This document shows positions 34,240-43,378 of a DNA stretch of 64,000 bases, piece after piece. Source of the stretch: Secundilactobacillus kimchicus JCM 15530 (GTDB taxonomy: Bacteria; Bacillota; Bacilli; Lactobacillales; Lactobacillaceae); the NCBI RefSeq assembly GCF_001433995.1, contig NZ_AZCX01000003.1:186001-250000 (forward strand), given 5' to 3'. The first letter of the stretch is position 1. Every line of letters begins with the position of its first letter. Below the pieces are notes generated by a model. That model saw only the letters and a list, made by a program, of their open reading frames with translations, was not told the origin of the DNA and made no database searches. The translations under genes were made by a program, and so were the position numbers.

Positions 34240-36663
34240 ATGCTTAAGGCCGAACTTGGTTACTTTAAAGACCACAAACTTTTAATCGTTGTAATCCTGG
34301 CAATCGCCTTGATTCCAACAATCTATGCTGTCACCTTTTTAAGCTCAATGTGGGACCCATACGGTCGGACGGACCAATTGCCAATTGCCGTGGTTAACGA
34401 CGACCACAGCGCGTCAATGTCGGGAAAAACGCTACACGTTGGCGATGACTTAACTAAACAACTGAAGGACAGCAACGGTTTCGACTTTCAATTTGTCTCC
34501 GACCATCAGGCACAACAGGGCCTGGACAGTGGTAAGTACTATGCCATCTACAAAATTCCGGCGAACTTCTCAAAAAACGCCACCACCCTACTGACGGATC
34601 ACCCCCAACAGATGAAATTGAACTTGGTGACCAGCTCCGGAAAGAGCTTTATCGCCGGCAAAATGTCTGCGAGTGGCGCCGCTTCAGTACAAACCCGCCT
34701 TAACGGGCAGATTGCTTCAACCTATACTAAGGTGCTGGTCAGTGGCCTCACCCAAGTGGAAGGTGGCGTCAAGCAAGCGGCCACTGGTAGCAAAAAACTC
34801 AGTAGCGGTGCTCACCAAGTGAATAACGGGTCGCAAAAACTCGCCACCAATCTCAATAAGTTAGCGAACAGCACGCTTAAATTACAATCAGGTAGTAAAA
34901 CCCTTCAAACTGGCTTAGGCCAATACGTTCAGGGCGTCGTTCAAGCTTCGTCTGGCAGCCAACAGTTATCGAGCGGTTTAAAGACCGTTAACCAAAAACT
35001 ACCAGCGCTCCAAACTGGCATTTCAACCCTTCAATCTGGGAGTCAGTCCCTAACAAACGGCCTCAAAAAGACCCAACCGGCCATAACAAGCCTTCAAAGC
35101 GGGGCAAATCAACTAAACACAGGGATTGCTTCACTGCAAGCCGGTAGTCAAACCATCGCGACGAAGAGCGCCACATTCAGCAAAGAATTGCAGGCCTTCG
35201 CCAACCAATTAACAGCAACTAGCCAGCAATCTGGTGAAAATGCCACCAAGTTGAAAAATCTCCAATCACTGGTCGGCGCCACCCAAAAGGCCATTGCTAG
35301 TGTGTCGAGTGCCACTACCACTCAATCAGTGAATACGGCACTAGCCGCCAAAGCCAAAGCCTTAAACTTGACAGCAGCACAGACCCAATCTTTACAAGCC
35401 GCCGCTGACCAAGAAATCACCACCAGCCAAAAGGCCCAAATGGCAGAGCTAACCCCGCTTCTCAACCAGCTTTCAACGGCACTTACTAACCTGTCGCACA
35501 GCGCGGCCACCAGCAGCAATTCCCAAATGACTGGCGCCTTAAATCAGCTCACAGCCGGCGCTTCACAACTCGCCAGCGCCAACCAGAAACTGGCGGCAAA
35601 CACAACGCGCCTACACGTCGGTAGTCAACAGCTCAACAGTGGGTTATCAGCTACCCACAGCGCGACTAGTCAACTAACAGCCGGTGCCAATCAATTAAGC
35701 AGTGGCCTCACCAGTGCAGCTCCTCAGGTTCAAGCCTTAACCAGTGGAATTGGCCAACTCAACAGCGGTGCCGCCACCCTCAATCAGGGGCTCGGCACGT
35801 TAAGCCAAAAGGGCGGCTCTCTGATCGCAGGCAACGCACAGGTCACCTCCGGGCTCCAGCAAGCCGGCGCTGGAACAAACCAATTAGCAACAGGCGCTAA
35901 CACATTGGCCGATGGCAGCCATACCCTGTCCTCCGGTGTGAACACTTTAAGCACCAAGCTGGCAACCAGCGCCGCCAAACTACCGCGCTTAGCTTTCAAT
36001 AATGAGCAGTCCAAGGATTTCGCCTCACCAGTTGATTTAGCCCAAACCGAAAAGGACCAGGTGCCAAATAACGGAACTGGGATGGCCCCCTACATGATTG
36101 GCGTCTCGCTTTACGTCTGCGCGCTGTCATTAAACTTGATGTTTGACGCCTACACCCCACGCAAGCACCCCAAGAACGGTTTCTTCTGGTGGCTCAGTAA
36201 ATCAACCATCATGAATGGCGTGGCCGCTCTAGCAGCCACCATCGTATTGGTTTCACTGCACGCAGTGGACGGTTTCAACCCGGTTCATCCATGGGCGACT
36301 TGGGGCCTAACCGTCCTAGGCGCCATCACGTTCATGAGTATCGTCACGTGGCTGAATTTAATCCTCGGAAAAGTCGGCACGTTCTTAGCGATGATCCTAC
36401 TGGTCTTACAACTAGGTGGCTCAGCCGGAACATACCCGATTCAGCTCAGCAATGGCTTCTTTGAAGCCATTCACCCGTACCTCCCACTGTCCTACATTGT
36501 GGATGGGTTGCGAGAAACGATTATGATTGGCAGCAGCGCCTGGAACGCTATTTTCGTTCTCCTGGTCATATTCATCATTTTCTCGTTGCTGCAGATTCTG
36601 CACTACACCCGCTTATTCTTGAGAATGAGACGGATGGATATTCCGAAGGAAGCAGCTGTTTAA
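34240..36663 (+). CDS. YhgE/Pip-domain membrane protein
   Basis: An 807-residue protein. One N-terminal membrane segment (about 14-35) is followed by an extracellular region that begins with WDPYGRTDQLPIAVVNDD, a family hallmark. A long serine/glycine/glutamine-rich stretch of repeats (SG..QLSSGL, LQ.GS..L..G) of about 400 residues follows, then five C-terminal membrane segments. Relatives include Lactococcus Pip, a phage receptor, and ESX/type VII-associated proteins. ATG 34240 follows AGAGGA. Likely repressed by the divergent TetR. Confidence 0.88.
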   Translation: MLKAELGYFKDHKLLIVVILAIALIPTIYAVTFLSSMWDPYGRTDQLPIAVVNDDHSASMSGKTLHVGDDLTKQLKDSNGFDFQFVSDHQAQQGLDSGKYYAIYKIPANFSKNATTLLTDHPQQMKLNLVTSSGKSFIAGKMSASGAASVQTRLNGQIASTYTKVLVSGLTQVEGGVKQAATGSKKLSSGAHQVNNGSQKLATNLNKLANSTLKLQSGSKTLQTGLGQYVQGVVQASSGSQQLSSGLKTVNQKLPALQTGISTLQSGSQSLTNGLKKTQPAITSLQSGANQLNTGIASLQAGSQTIATKSATFSKELQAFANQLTATSQQSGENATKLKNLQSLVGATQKAIASVSSATTTQSVNTALAAKAKALNLTAAQTQSLQAAADQEITTSQKAQMAELTPLLNQLSTALTNLSHSAATSSNSQMTGALNQLTAGASQLASANQKLAANTTRLHVGSQQLNSGLSATHSATSQLTAGANQLSSGLTSAAPQVQALTSGIGQLNSGAATLNQGLGTLSQKGGSLIAGNAQVTSGLQQAGAGTNQLATGANTLADGSHTLSSGVNTLSTKLATSAAKLPRLAFNNEQSKDFASPVDLAQTEKDQVPNNGTGMAPYMIGVSLYVCALSLNLMFDAYTPRKHPKNGFFWWLSKSTIMNGVAALAATIVLVSLHAVDGFNPVHPWATWGLTVLGAITFMSIVTWLNLILGKVGTFLAMILLVLQLGGSAGTYPIQLSNGFFEAIHPYLPLSYIVDGLRETIMIGSSAWNAIFVLLVIFIIFSLLQILHYTRLFLRMRRMDIPKEAAV

Positions 36664-36667
36664 ATGC

Positions 36668-36713
36668 CAAGGAGCCATTACCCGCATGATCTGTGGGTAG
36701 TGGCTCCTTTTTT
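36668..36713 (+). terminator. Terminator after the YhgE/Pip gene
   Basis: AAGGAGCCATTACCC...GGGTAGTGGCTCCTTTTTT, an imperfect long stem and T run. Confidence 0.9.
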
Positions 36714-36734
36714 GTTACGTTCTTAAGTTCAGTA

Positions 36735-37148
36735 CTAATCCGTCACTTTCACAACCGTCGTATGACCGTCCACTGTCACCTCTGCCTCCTTAAAGCGCAA
36801 TGCGAAGAAGTCTGAGTGAGCGGCATATTTAGCGTTCTCAGGATATTTATTATTGTATAGGTCTAACTGTTCAGGCGTCGGATTAATTTGCTCGACAACC
36901 GCATGCCGAATCCGTGCGTATCCCAGCTCCCCAAATTGAGGCGTCGCAAAAGCAGCTTGACTGTGGGCCGCTATTTCGGCCACTTTTTCCGCTTGAGCAC
37001 TAGACATAAAAAGTACTTGATCACTGGTTTTATCGTAAACCCCTAACACAATCCGAACATCGGGTGCCTGACCGTTTTTAGTTAGGGTAGCTACTGCAAT
37101 TTGAGCGGTACCGTTCACAATTTTTTCTAAATCGGTTTTATCTGCCAA
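36735..37148 (-). CDS. Pyridoxamine 5'-phosphate oxidase-like flavoprotein
   Basis: A 137-residue split-barrel protein. TAQIAVATLTKNGQAPDVRIVLGVYD and LFMSSAQAEKVAEIAAHSQAAFATP are typical of the small PNPOx-like FMN-binding family. Start TTG 37148 follows GGGAG by 8 bases; longer frames upstream are unsupported. A catabolite-response-like site lies about 60 bases upstream. Substrate unknown. Confidence 0.78.
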   Translation of the reverse strand: MADKTDLEKIVNGTAQIAVATLTKNGQAPDVRIVLGVYDKTSDQVLFMSSAQAEKVAEIAAHSQAAFATPQFGELGYARIRHAVVEQINPTPEQLDLYNNKYPENAKYAAHSDFFALRFKEAEVTVDGHTTVVKVTD

Positions 37149-37209
37149 AATGATCACTCCCACATTTAATTTAGTTTCAAAATAATGCCTATCTGCTTTG
37201 CGATTAGAT

Positions 37210-37223
37210 TGTAAGCGCTTCAT
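37210..37223. promoter_or_regulatory. Candidate cre (CcpA) site
   Basis: TGTAAGCGCTTCAT matches the cre consensus TGWAARCGYTWNCW at 13 of 14 positions. It is upstream of the PNPOx-like gene. Confidence 0.5.
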
Positions 37224-37246
37224 AAGATAAATGCAACATCCAGGCC

Positions 37247-37723
37247 TTAAAAATGCCATCCTAGCAGGTATTCCCCAATTAGCCACGTCAAACCGCCGCC
37301 CAGCAACAGACCAATAACCGCACCTAAAGCCGCTTGCCAGAGTTGCTTACGCCGACTCACTCGAGGGGCTGCACCTACCGGCTTATCTTGAACGTACGCT
37401 AAAATTTGCCTAAACGTTCGAAGTTGTAGTCGCCTCATTTGGCTGATGAAGACCCCAATCAGGCCGATTCCAAGAGTGGTAAAGGTTCCAATGAGTAGCG
37501 CACTGATAACCGGCGAGAAAAACCGCATACTGATTAGCGCCAGATACGTGGCGACCAGCAGCACGCCAATCCCAACCAACAGCCATCTTGTTCGAACCTG
37601 ATTCACACGCTTTTTCATCATGCTGACATCTCCTCTAACCAGATCATCGACCGTAATCTGGTACAAATTGGCAAGCAGGATCAGCAAAGAGTTTACACAT
37701 GCGAATAGTTTTTTGACCCACAA
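37247..37723 (-). pseudogene. 5'-truncated XRE/membrane regulator
   Basis: A 158-residue frame whose first residues LLILLANLYQITVDDLVRGD are the last turn of an XRE domain (compare LLSLADLYRLSLDSLLKED in the gene at 31459), followed by four hydrophobic segments. The DNA-binding helices are missing upstream, so the regulator is broken. An internal AGAGGAG precedes the ATG pair beginning MMKKRVNQ (37620 region), so the membrane part could still be made alone. Confidence 0.65.
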
Positions 37724-38118
37724 TGCTGACCTGAACGATGGTTAACCGAATTTAAGGGACTTGATTGAGTCTTGAACCGAGGTACCATCACTGAGCGTTA
37801 AGGAGTCGGACAAGCAAATCAAAATGAGCATCACGTAATACAAATTTCTGGCGTAACATGGTGCCTTTCTAATATGAAATATCTTCACATTGGTAATATC
37901 AAACTTAATAAACCTTGAAAGTAGTACTACAGATGATCAACCTCTAGAACTACTATCTTCACTTCAATTTGTCTTGTTCAACACTATATTTTTCTCTTAA
38001 GCTACATAACTTATACACCCACCAATTCTTTAGTTATTTCGTCATACTTGATGAGTATTATCGGATTTCAACGCTTAAACTCAGACCAAATGGTTACCAC
38101 CTAATGATCCTAGTACTC
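37724..38118. other. Degenerate AT-rich spacer
   Basis: No intact gene. The minus strand has short coding-like pieces without a continuous frame, consistent with decayed DNA between the truncated regulator and the DUF4393 gene. Confidence 0.4.
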
Positions 38119-39138
38119 TTATTCACCTCTAACCATTTCGATACCAATTTCAAAATCATCAAAGTCAGATGTCATAACAAAAGGAACCTGAACATCTGAG
38201 AAAATAATTTTACATACATGTTCACCTAACTCGGTAAGCTGAATAATCTTCGTTGTAACGCTCAAATAACAAGCCTCAAAGCCGTCCTCTAACTGTTGTT
38301 TGTACGCTAGCACTTCATCTGTTTCCAGTATTTTCTGACTCACACTATTAACAAATTCTGGAATATCAACTACTAGTGGCTGATAAAAATCATTAAAATC
38401 GATAGATGATGCCAAACCCATTCGCTGTAGTAACTTAATACTGTCCTCTGGGCTGTGTTTAGAATCAACAACTTGATCCATATCTACATGGTAATTACCT
38501 TCCGCAAAGTTAGGTTCCTCCTCCCCTTCCACACTGGTAAAGATAAAATGTTTCTCTAATTCCTCGTCTTTAATCCCAACAGGACACGGATTATCGCTAT
38601 TTTCAAATTCAGCGTATCCTTTTGGTACTACCTCTAGTGCAAATCCAAGTGATAGATACAGAGTACGCAACAAATTTATATCGCTGGCAGTTAGTCGTTC
38701 CAAAAGATCTACATCTGCCGGATGGAGCGTTTTTTTTCTACTAAAGTCACAACTTGCAGCGATGATTTTTGAAAATATCCTTCTGGTCTCATCAACATCC
38801 AAATAAATGGAAATATTTGACATCACCTTGGCAAGTATATGCTTATCTGGAACAACAAGATTACTTTCTTCAATGATGTTGAGTTCGTCAATAATTTCTT
38901 TTTTAAGCGTCCCAATATTATGAACTTTTTCAAGTTCAAATTGATAAATATCTAATTGATTTTGCTGAAGAAGTTTTTCTTTAGAAACTTTAAAATCTGA
39001 TTTTGAACCAAATGTTAAATAAAACCAATTATCTAAAACGTGAAATATTGGTTTGACAATGTCCGCTCCAACTCCACCCGCTAATGCTGCCGAAAATGGA
39101 ACCAACATATTGTTTACAAAAAAATTCGAATCAATCAT
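38119..39138 (-). CDS. DUF4393 (Abi-alpha-like) protein
   Basis: A 339-residue protein. After a short hydrophobic N-terminus (NMLVPFSAALAGGVGADIVKPIF), the helical region VPDKHILAKVMSNISIYLDVDETRRIFSKIIAASCDFSRKKTLHP matches the DUF4393 pattern; some members are named Abi-alpha from phage abortive infection. The gene is AT-richer than its neighbours and sits 32 bases beyond the 3' end of rlmH, an insertion hotspot in other Firmicutes. Phage defence is a hypothesis. Confidence 0.75.
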   Translation of the reverse strand: MIDSNFFVNNMLVPFSAALAGGVGADIVKPIFHVLDNWFYLTFGSKSDFKVSKEKLLQQNQLDIYQFELEKVHNIGTLKKEIIDELNIIEESNLVVPDKHILAKVMSNISIYLDVDETRRIFSKIIAASCDFSRKKTLHPADVDLLERLTASDINLLRTLYLSLGFALEVVPKGYAEFENSDNPCPVGIKDEELEKHFIFTSVEGEEEPNFAEGNYHVDMDQVVDSKHSPEDSIKLLQRMGLASSIDFNDFYQPLVVDIPEFVNSVSQKILETDEVLAYKQQLEDGFEACYLSVTTKIIQLTELGEHVCKIIFSDVQVPFVMTSDFDDFEIGIEMVRGE

Positions 39139-39170
39139 TATTAATTACACCATTTCCCTTATAACCTTGT

Positions 39171-39650
39171 TTACTTATGATACGGCGACCCCTCATTAAT
39201 CATAAACGCCCGATAAATCTGCTCCGTCAGCACCAATCGCATCAATTGGTGTGGCAGCGTAAACTTGCCGAACGAGATCTGCGTGTCAGCACGCTTTAAA
39301 ACGGCTGAATCAAGCCCTAGGGAGCCGCCAATCACAAACGTAATGTCGGAGTGCCCATACGTCGTTAACTGCTTAATTTCGGCTGCAAAAGCCTCTGAGG
39401 TCCGTTCCTTACCCAGGATGGCTAACGCGTAAACGTATTCGCGATCCTTAATCTTACTTAGGATGCGCTCCCCTTCCTTGGCCATGACCTGCGCCATCTG
39501 AGCGTCACTCAGTGATTCAGGGGCTTTTTCGTCTGGCACTTCAACAATTTCAAATTTACAAAATCGTGACAGGCGCTTAGCGTATTCAGCGATGCCTTGC
39601 TTAAAATATTTCTCCTTTAACTTACCCACAACGACTAATTTAATGTTCAT
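39171..39650 (-). CDS. rlmH: 23S rRNA pseudouridine-1915 N3-methyltransferase
   Basis: A 159-residue SPOUT-class methyltransferase, the usual RlmH length. [48 protein letters not shown] and the C-terminal [28 protein letters not shown] are diagnostic. It methylates pseudouridine 1915 of 23S rRNA on the assembled 70S ribosome. Downstream of htrA in the usual order. The DnaA-box array lies just upstream, and the first imperfect box is within its coding end. Confidence 0.97.
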   Translation of the reverse strand: MNIKLVVVGKLKEKYFKQGIAEYAKRLSRFCKFEIVEVPDEKAPESLSDAQMAQVMAKEGERILSKIKDREYVYALAILGKERTSEAFAAEIKQLTTYGHSDITFVIGGSLGLDSAVLKRADTQISFGKFTLPHQLMRLVLTEQIYRAFMINEGSPYHK

Positions 39651-40107
39651 AAACAGTTTTCCACATCCTTATCAACAAGGTTATCCACAAAGTTATCCAC
39701 AATTCCGATGATGGTCTTAAAAGCCGGTTTTTCGGGGTTATCAACATGTGGATTGAAAAATCCCGGTTTTACAACCCCAGTTCGCCCACCCTAAGATAGC
39801 GCTACATTCCCTATCAAATCAGCGTTTTGCGGCACCCACCTATTTCGGTTGTCGTGTTTTCCACAGCCTGTGAATAACTAATCCGCTTAAATCGGCCAAC
39901 TACTGAATTAACAATCTTTTGGTCAATTTTCGAACTTTTTTGGGTTATCCACAAAGTTATCCACAGTTTACGTGGCCGTTTAGTGACTAGCGAATTATTT
40001 ACCGTACCCCTTTCCGGCTCATTCGGAAAAAAATCCAATAAACACAGTTTAACTAGATTTTACCGTACCACAATAGAGCCGAATATTCGACTTTTTCTAA
40101 ACTCACA
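39651..40107. promoter_or_regulatory. DnaA-box array
   Basis: Four perfect DnaA boxes TTATCCACA are at 39681, 39693, 39945 and 39957. One-mismatch boxes are TTTTCCACA at 39657 and 39857, TTATCAACA at 39669 and 39738, and TTATTCACA on the minus strand (39869-39877). The first four (39657, 39669, 39681, 39693) are exactly 12 bp apart, as is the last pair. A 74-codon minus-strand frame through this region merely translates the boxes and is not a gene. Confidence 0.9.
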
Positions 40108-40141
40108 AAAAAGGGTCAGCAAGATTGACTTGCTGGCCCTT
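40108..40141 (-). terminator. Terminator after htrA
   Basis: AAGGGTCAGCAAG...CTTGCTGGCCCTT stem with an adjacent A run on the plus strand (T run on minus), just after the htrA stop. Confidence 0.75.
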
Positions 40142-40149
40142 ACTGTCGT

Positions 40150-41445
40150 TTATTGATTAAGCTGACTGGTTGTTTCGGTTAACTTAACGTTAGTCGTTTT
40201 CTTCGCACCATTGTGATAGTACGTAATTGACACGGTATCCCCAATCTTGTGTTGATACAAGATGTCGCGAAGGGTGGCATCATCACTAATGGCTTTACCG
40301 CCAAGGGACGTAATGACGTCATACTTCTTCAGACCAGCCGCAGATGCCGGCGTACCTGAACTTGGATTTGCCATCACCACAACCCCGCTTGAAACGCTGG
40401 TTGGCAGTTTCAAGACTGATTTTTGTTGGCTCTGTGAGATGTTGGCAAGGTCGACGTACTTGATCCCAAGGGCTGGCCGAACAACCTTCCCCTTAGCAAT
40501 CAGCTGGTTAATGATGGAGACCACTTCGTTACTTGGAATTGCAAAGCCCATTCCTTCAACGCTAGTCCCATTGTTATCACTGGCCAACTTCATCGAGTTG
40601 ATCCCGATCACCTGACCGGCCAAATTAATCAGCGGTCCGCCGGAGTTCCCAGGGTTAATTGCGGCATCCGTTTGGATAACCGTGGCGTTACCTGTCTGCT
40701 GGTTGGTTGACTCATCCGTCACTGGGACACTTCGTTTCTTGGCCGAAATAATCCCTTCAGTCAGTGAGGTCGCATATTGGGACCCCAATGGTGAGCCAAT
40801 AGCTAACGCACTTTCACCAACTTGAATATTGTCAGAATTACCAAAGCTGGCCACTTTATTGACGTCGCTACCGTTAATCTTTAACACGGCAAGGTCGGTT
40901 ACTGCATCCTTACCCACTAAACTTGCTTCTAGTTTCTTACCGTTACTTAAGATAACCTCAAGCGCATTAGAGCCCGATACCACGTGGTTGTTCGTAACAA
41001 CGTAAGCGGCATTCCCAGACTTCTTGTAAATGACACCTGAGCCCTCAGAAGCCGTTTCCAGGCTGCTCTTGCTATTACTTGAGGAGCTACTACTATTGCC
41101 ATACATGTCGCCCAGAATCCCACTTAATCCACTAGAACTCTGACTTTGTCTCTGCATATTGATCACTGAGACAACGGATCCCTTAACGGCCTGGAAGGCT
41201 TTGGAGGCTTGAGAATCTACCTTGACGCTCATCTTGCTAGTGCTGGTCGTCCCGCCACTATTTGACCCAGCTGGCACGCTGGTTGAAGTTGACGTGTGGT
41301 TAGAAACGTAAGTGGCACCACCAAAAGCAATGCCGCCACCCAACAAACCGGCAACTAACGCCGTAACGGCTACTTTAGTGAGCAACCCTCGATTTTGTGA
41401 ACGGTTTGGTTGTTGCGGTGAATCTGGTCCTTGTTGATTATCCAT
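40150..41445 (-). CDS. htrA: HtrA/DegP-type serine protease
   Basis: A 431-residue surface protease. One N-terminal membrane anchor (about 20-46) is followed by a serine/glycine-rich linker. The trypsin-like domain has catalytic H154 (TNNHVV), D184 (TDLAVL) and S268 (NPGNSGGPL), with a C-terminal PDZ domain from about 325. It degrades misfolded exported proteins outside the membrane. It follows walJ, in the order common in lactobacilli (walRKHIJ-htrA-rlmH). Confidence 0.96.
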   Translation of the reverse strand: MDNQQGPDSPQQPNRSQNRGLLTKVAVTALVAGLLGGGIAFGGATYVSNHTSTSTSVPAGSNSGGTTSTSKMSVKVDSQASKAFQAVKGSVVSVINMQRQSQSSSGLSGILGDMYGNSSSSSSNSKSSLETASEGSGVIYKKSGNAAYVVTNNHVVSGSNALEVILSNGKKLEASLVGKDAVTDLAVLKINGSDVNKVASFGNSDNIQVGESALAIGSPLGSQYATSLTEGIISAKKRSVPVTDESTNQQTGNATVIQTDAAINPGNSGGPLINLAGQVIGINSMKLASDNNGTSVEGMGFAIPSNEVVSIINQLIAKGKVVRPALGIKYVDLANISQSQQKSVLKLPTSVSSGVVVMANPSSGTPASAAGLKKYDVITSLGGKAISDDATLRDILYQHKIGDTVSITYYHNGAKKTTNVKLTETTSQLNQ

Positions 41446-41576
41446 CAAGTCGCGCGAAATGCGCTTCCCTCCCTGTCAAACGAATATTTAAATACGTACA
41501 ACCATAGTGTAACGCTTAGATTTGAATAAAGTTTGAAAGCTTTTTATTGTAAAGTATAAGAAAGTCCTAAAAAAGT

Positions 41577-42383
41577 TTAAAGAGTCATCAATTCACTGGC
41601 TTTTTCCGGCTCCGTATCAAGAATCTGAAAGTCGTGATTCACACCAAAGTCGTGGTCGGCCATGATTGATGACACGGTTAAGTGGGCCAGTGACTTCATG
41701 TTGTTTTCCTGCGACCGGTGCCCCAAAAAGATCCGCTTGGTATTGTTCCCCAAAACATCCATTAGAACATCCGCACCATCCTCGTTTGACAAATGGCCCG
41801 TATCGCTTAGAATCCGTTGCTTTAACGGCCACGAATAGCTGCCCATCCGTAACATCTCAACGTCGTGGTTACACTCCATCAAATAGGCATCAGCGTTGCG
41901 AATCGTCCCTTCGACGTGTTCAGAGACATAGCCGGTATCAGTTAAAATAACAAACGACTTGCCCCCACTATGGAACGCATAGAATTGGGGTTCCGCCGCA
42001 TCATGAGAGACGCTAAAACTTTCGACGTCGATGTCGCCCATCGACAACGTAATGTCCGGCGCAAACAGGTTCTTCTTCTCGGTTGGCACCGCCCCAATTT
42101 TGGGGGCCATTGCGTCCCACGTTCCCTGGTTTGCATAGACGTTTAAGTCGTAGCGACGGGCCAAAATGCCAACACTCTTGCGATGATCTGAGTGTTCGTG
42201 AGTGACAAATAACGAATCAACTTCGCCGATGTCTTTTCCAATGGAGGCCATCAGCCCCGCCAATTTTTTACCGCTTAAACCAGCGTCCACTAGAATCTTA
42301 TGTTGTGCCGTTTCGATATAAGTACAATTTCCCGTACTGCCACTGGCTAGTACACTAATCTTCATCCCGCCTACTTCACTCAT
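41577..42383 (-). CDS. walJ: Metallo-beta-lactamase-fold protein WalJ (YycJ)
   Basis: A 268-residue hydrolase. SVLASGSTGNCTYIE is the family N-terminus; the zinc motif is THEHSDHR (HxHxDH) with later SHDAAE and LMECNHD. YycJ/WalJ is linked to DNA-replication/cell-wall coordination and may act as a nuclease. Start is either ATG 42383 (MSEVGG) or ATG 42365 (MKISVLA); the latter lies right at the conserved block. A hairpin after walI suggests partly separate expression. Confidence 0.93.
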   Translation of the reverse strand: MSEVGGMKISVLASGSTGNCTYIETAQHKILVDAGLSGKKLAGLMASIGKDIGEVDSLFVTHEHSDHRKSVGILARRYDLNVYANQGTWDAMAPKIGAVPTEKKNLFAPDITLSMGDIDVESFSVSHDAAEPQFYAFHSGGKSFVILTDTGYVSEHVEGTIRNADAYLMECNHDVEMLRMGSYSWPLKQRILSDTGHLSNEDGADVLMDVLGNNTKRIFLGHRSQENNMKSLAHLTVSSIMADHDFGVNHDFQILDTEPEKASELMTL

Positions 42384-42418
42384 TATCTGTCCAACTTCCC
42401 TTGATCAGTCTAACTAAC

Positions 42419-42450
42419 AAACCCCCGCCATGCCTTGCGGCCGCCGGGGG
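42419..42450 (-). terminator. Hairpin between walI and walJ
   Basis: CCCCCGGCGGCC...GGCGGGGG on the minus strand, followed by a short TTTG. It is a GC-rich stem with a weak T run; partial termination is likely. Confidence 0.6.
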
Positions 42451-42520
42451 ATTCGCCGCGGTGAATCCAAACAAGTCCATTACACCGCATTTTTTTGAAA
42501 AACGCAACGATTTTAGCGCA

Positions 42521-43354
42521 TCAGGTCATCGAGAGAATCTCTGGATTCGCATTACTTGATGGTGACTGGCTGGATCCAGTTTTCAAAATCTCACCCGTGT
42601 AAGCGTTGACCCGTTTCATCACCACAGTATCAGAATTATTGGGCTTCAACGCAAACACCCACGTCGGCAAAAAGACCGCTTTACCCCGCGCTGTGGTAAG
42701 TCGCGTGTAAGCGAGGTTCGCCCAAGTGACCTTCGTGCCATTTGGAATTTCGTTGTATTGATATAGCCAAGTTAAGGCCCGTTCTTCACTAATAGTTTTG
42801 GTCTTTTCGCGTAAGAGATCAACGTTATCCAAGTAGCTTTGTGAATAGCCAATCACGCGGTGGTTATCGCTGATGGTAAATCGTAATTGACCATCCTTAG
42901 AGTATACCGGTCCCTTAGCGACCCGCTGAACGTAGATTAACTGATCCTGATTGGATAACTGCTTACTGTAACGGTATTCGCTCCCGTGGCTCACCAAGTT
43001 GGCGTTGCTAACAACCTTATCAACGGCTTTCTTGAGGTCCCCACTATTATCGGCCGTGATGGGCTCCTTAAACTGACTAATCAGTTCAGTGCCACTGAAA
43101 TGATACGTCTGCTGCTGTAAATTGGTCGCGTTTTGACGAAGATCATTCGTCAGCGTTGCCGAGAAATAGTAGCCATAATGCGCATCATTACTTGGCTTTG
43201 AAAAGGCAATTTGGTCTTTTCGCATTTCATCTAACACGTTGTTGCCATTCGTCGATGAGTCACCGACCGTGCTCCGGTTATAGGAAAAAAACAGAAACCC
43301 ATCAATGAAAACGAAAATGACCAAAAAGATCAGCATAATTCGCTTGAAATTCAC
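42521..43354 (-). CDS. walI: WalI (YycI), regulator of WalK
   Basis: A 277-residue protein with one N-terminal membrane segment (about 6-24) and an extracytoplasmic domain ending in a two-repeat PepSY-like tail (LAYTRLTTARGKAVFLPTWVFALKP, VVMKRVNAYTGEIL). WalI and WalH bind WalK and modulate its activity at the septum. Position between walH and walJ, length and topology support the call. Confidence 0.93.
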   Translation of the reverse strand: MNFKRIMLIFLVIFVFIDGFLFFSYNRSTVGDSSTNGNNVLDEMRKDQIAFSKPSNDAHYGYYFSATLTNDLRQNATNLQQQTYHFSGTELISQFKEPITADNSGDLKKAVDKVVSNANLVSHGSEYRYSKQLSNQDQLIYVQRVAKGPVYSKDGQLRFTISDNHRVIGYSQSYLDNVDLLREKTKTISEERALTWLYQYNEIPNGTKVTWANLAYTRLTTARGKAVFLPTWVFALKPNNSDTVVMKRVNAYTGEILKTGSSQSPSSNANPEILSMT

Positions 43355-43378
43355 GTTAGGGACCTCCTTTCTAACAGA

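Noticed and set aside
38119-39170. SCC-like element with attachment repeats at rlmH
   Set aside because: No recombinase gene and no second copy of the rlmH-end sequence was found by eye; only the hotspot idea is kept.
39814-40038. 74-codon minus-strand frame in the DnaA-box region
   Set aside because: It only translates the repeated boxes (giving LWITLWIT) and has no ribosome-binding site or family match.
39651-40107. Main chromosomal origin oriC
   Set aside because: dnaA and dnaN are not in the window, rpsR at the right edge points to an origin further right, and genes on both sides keep the same orientation.
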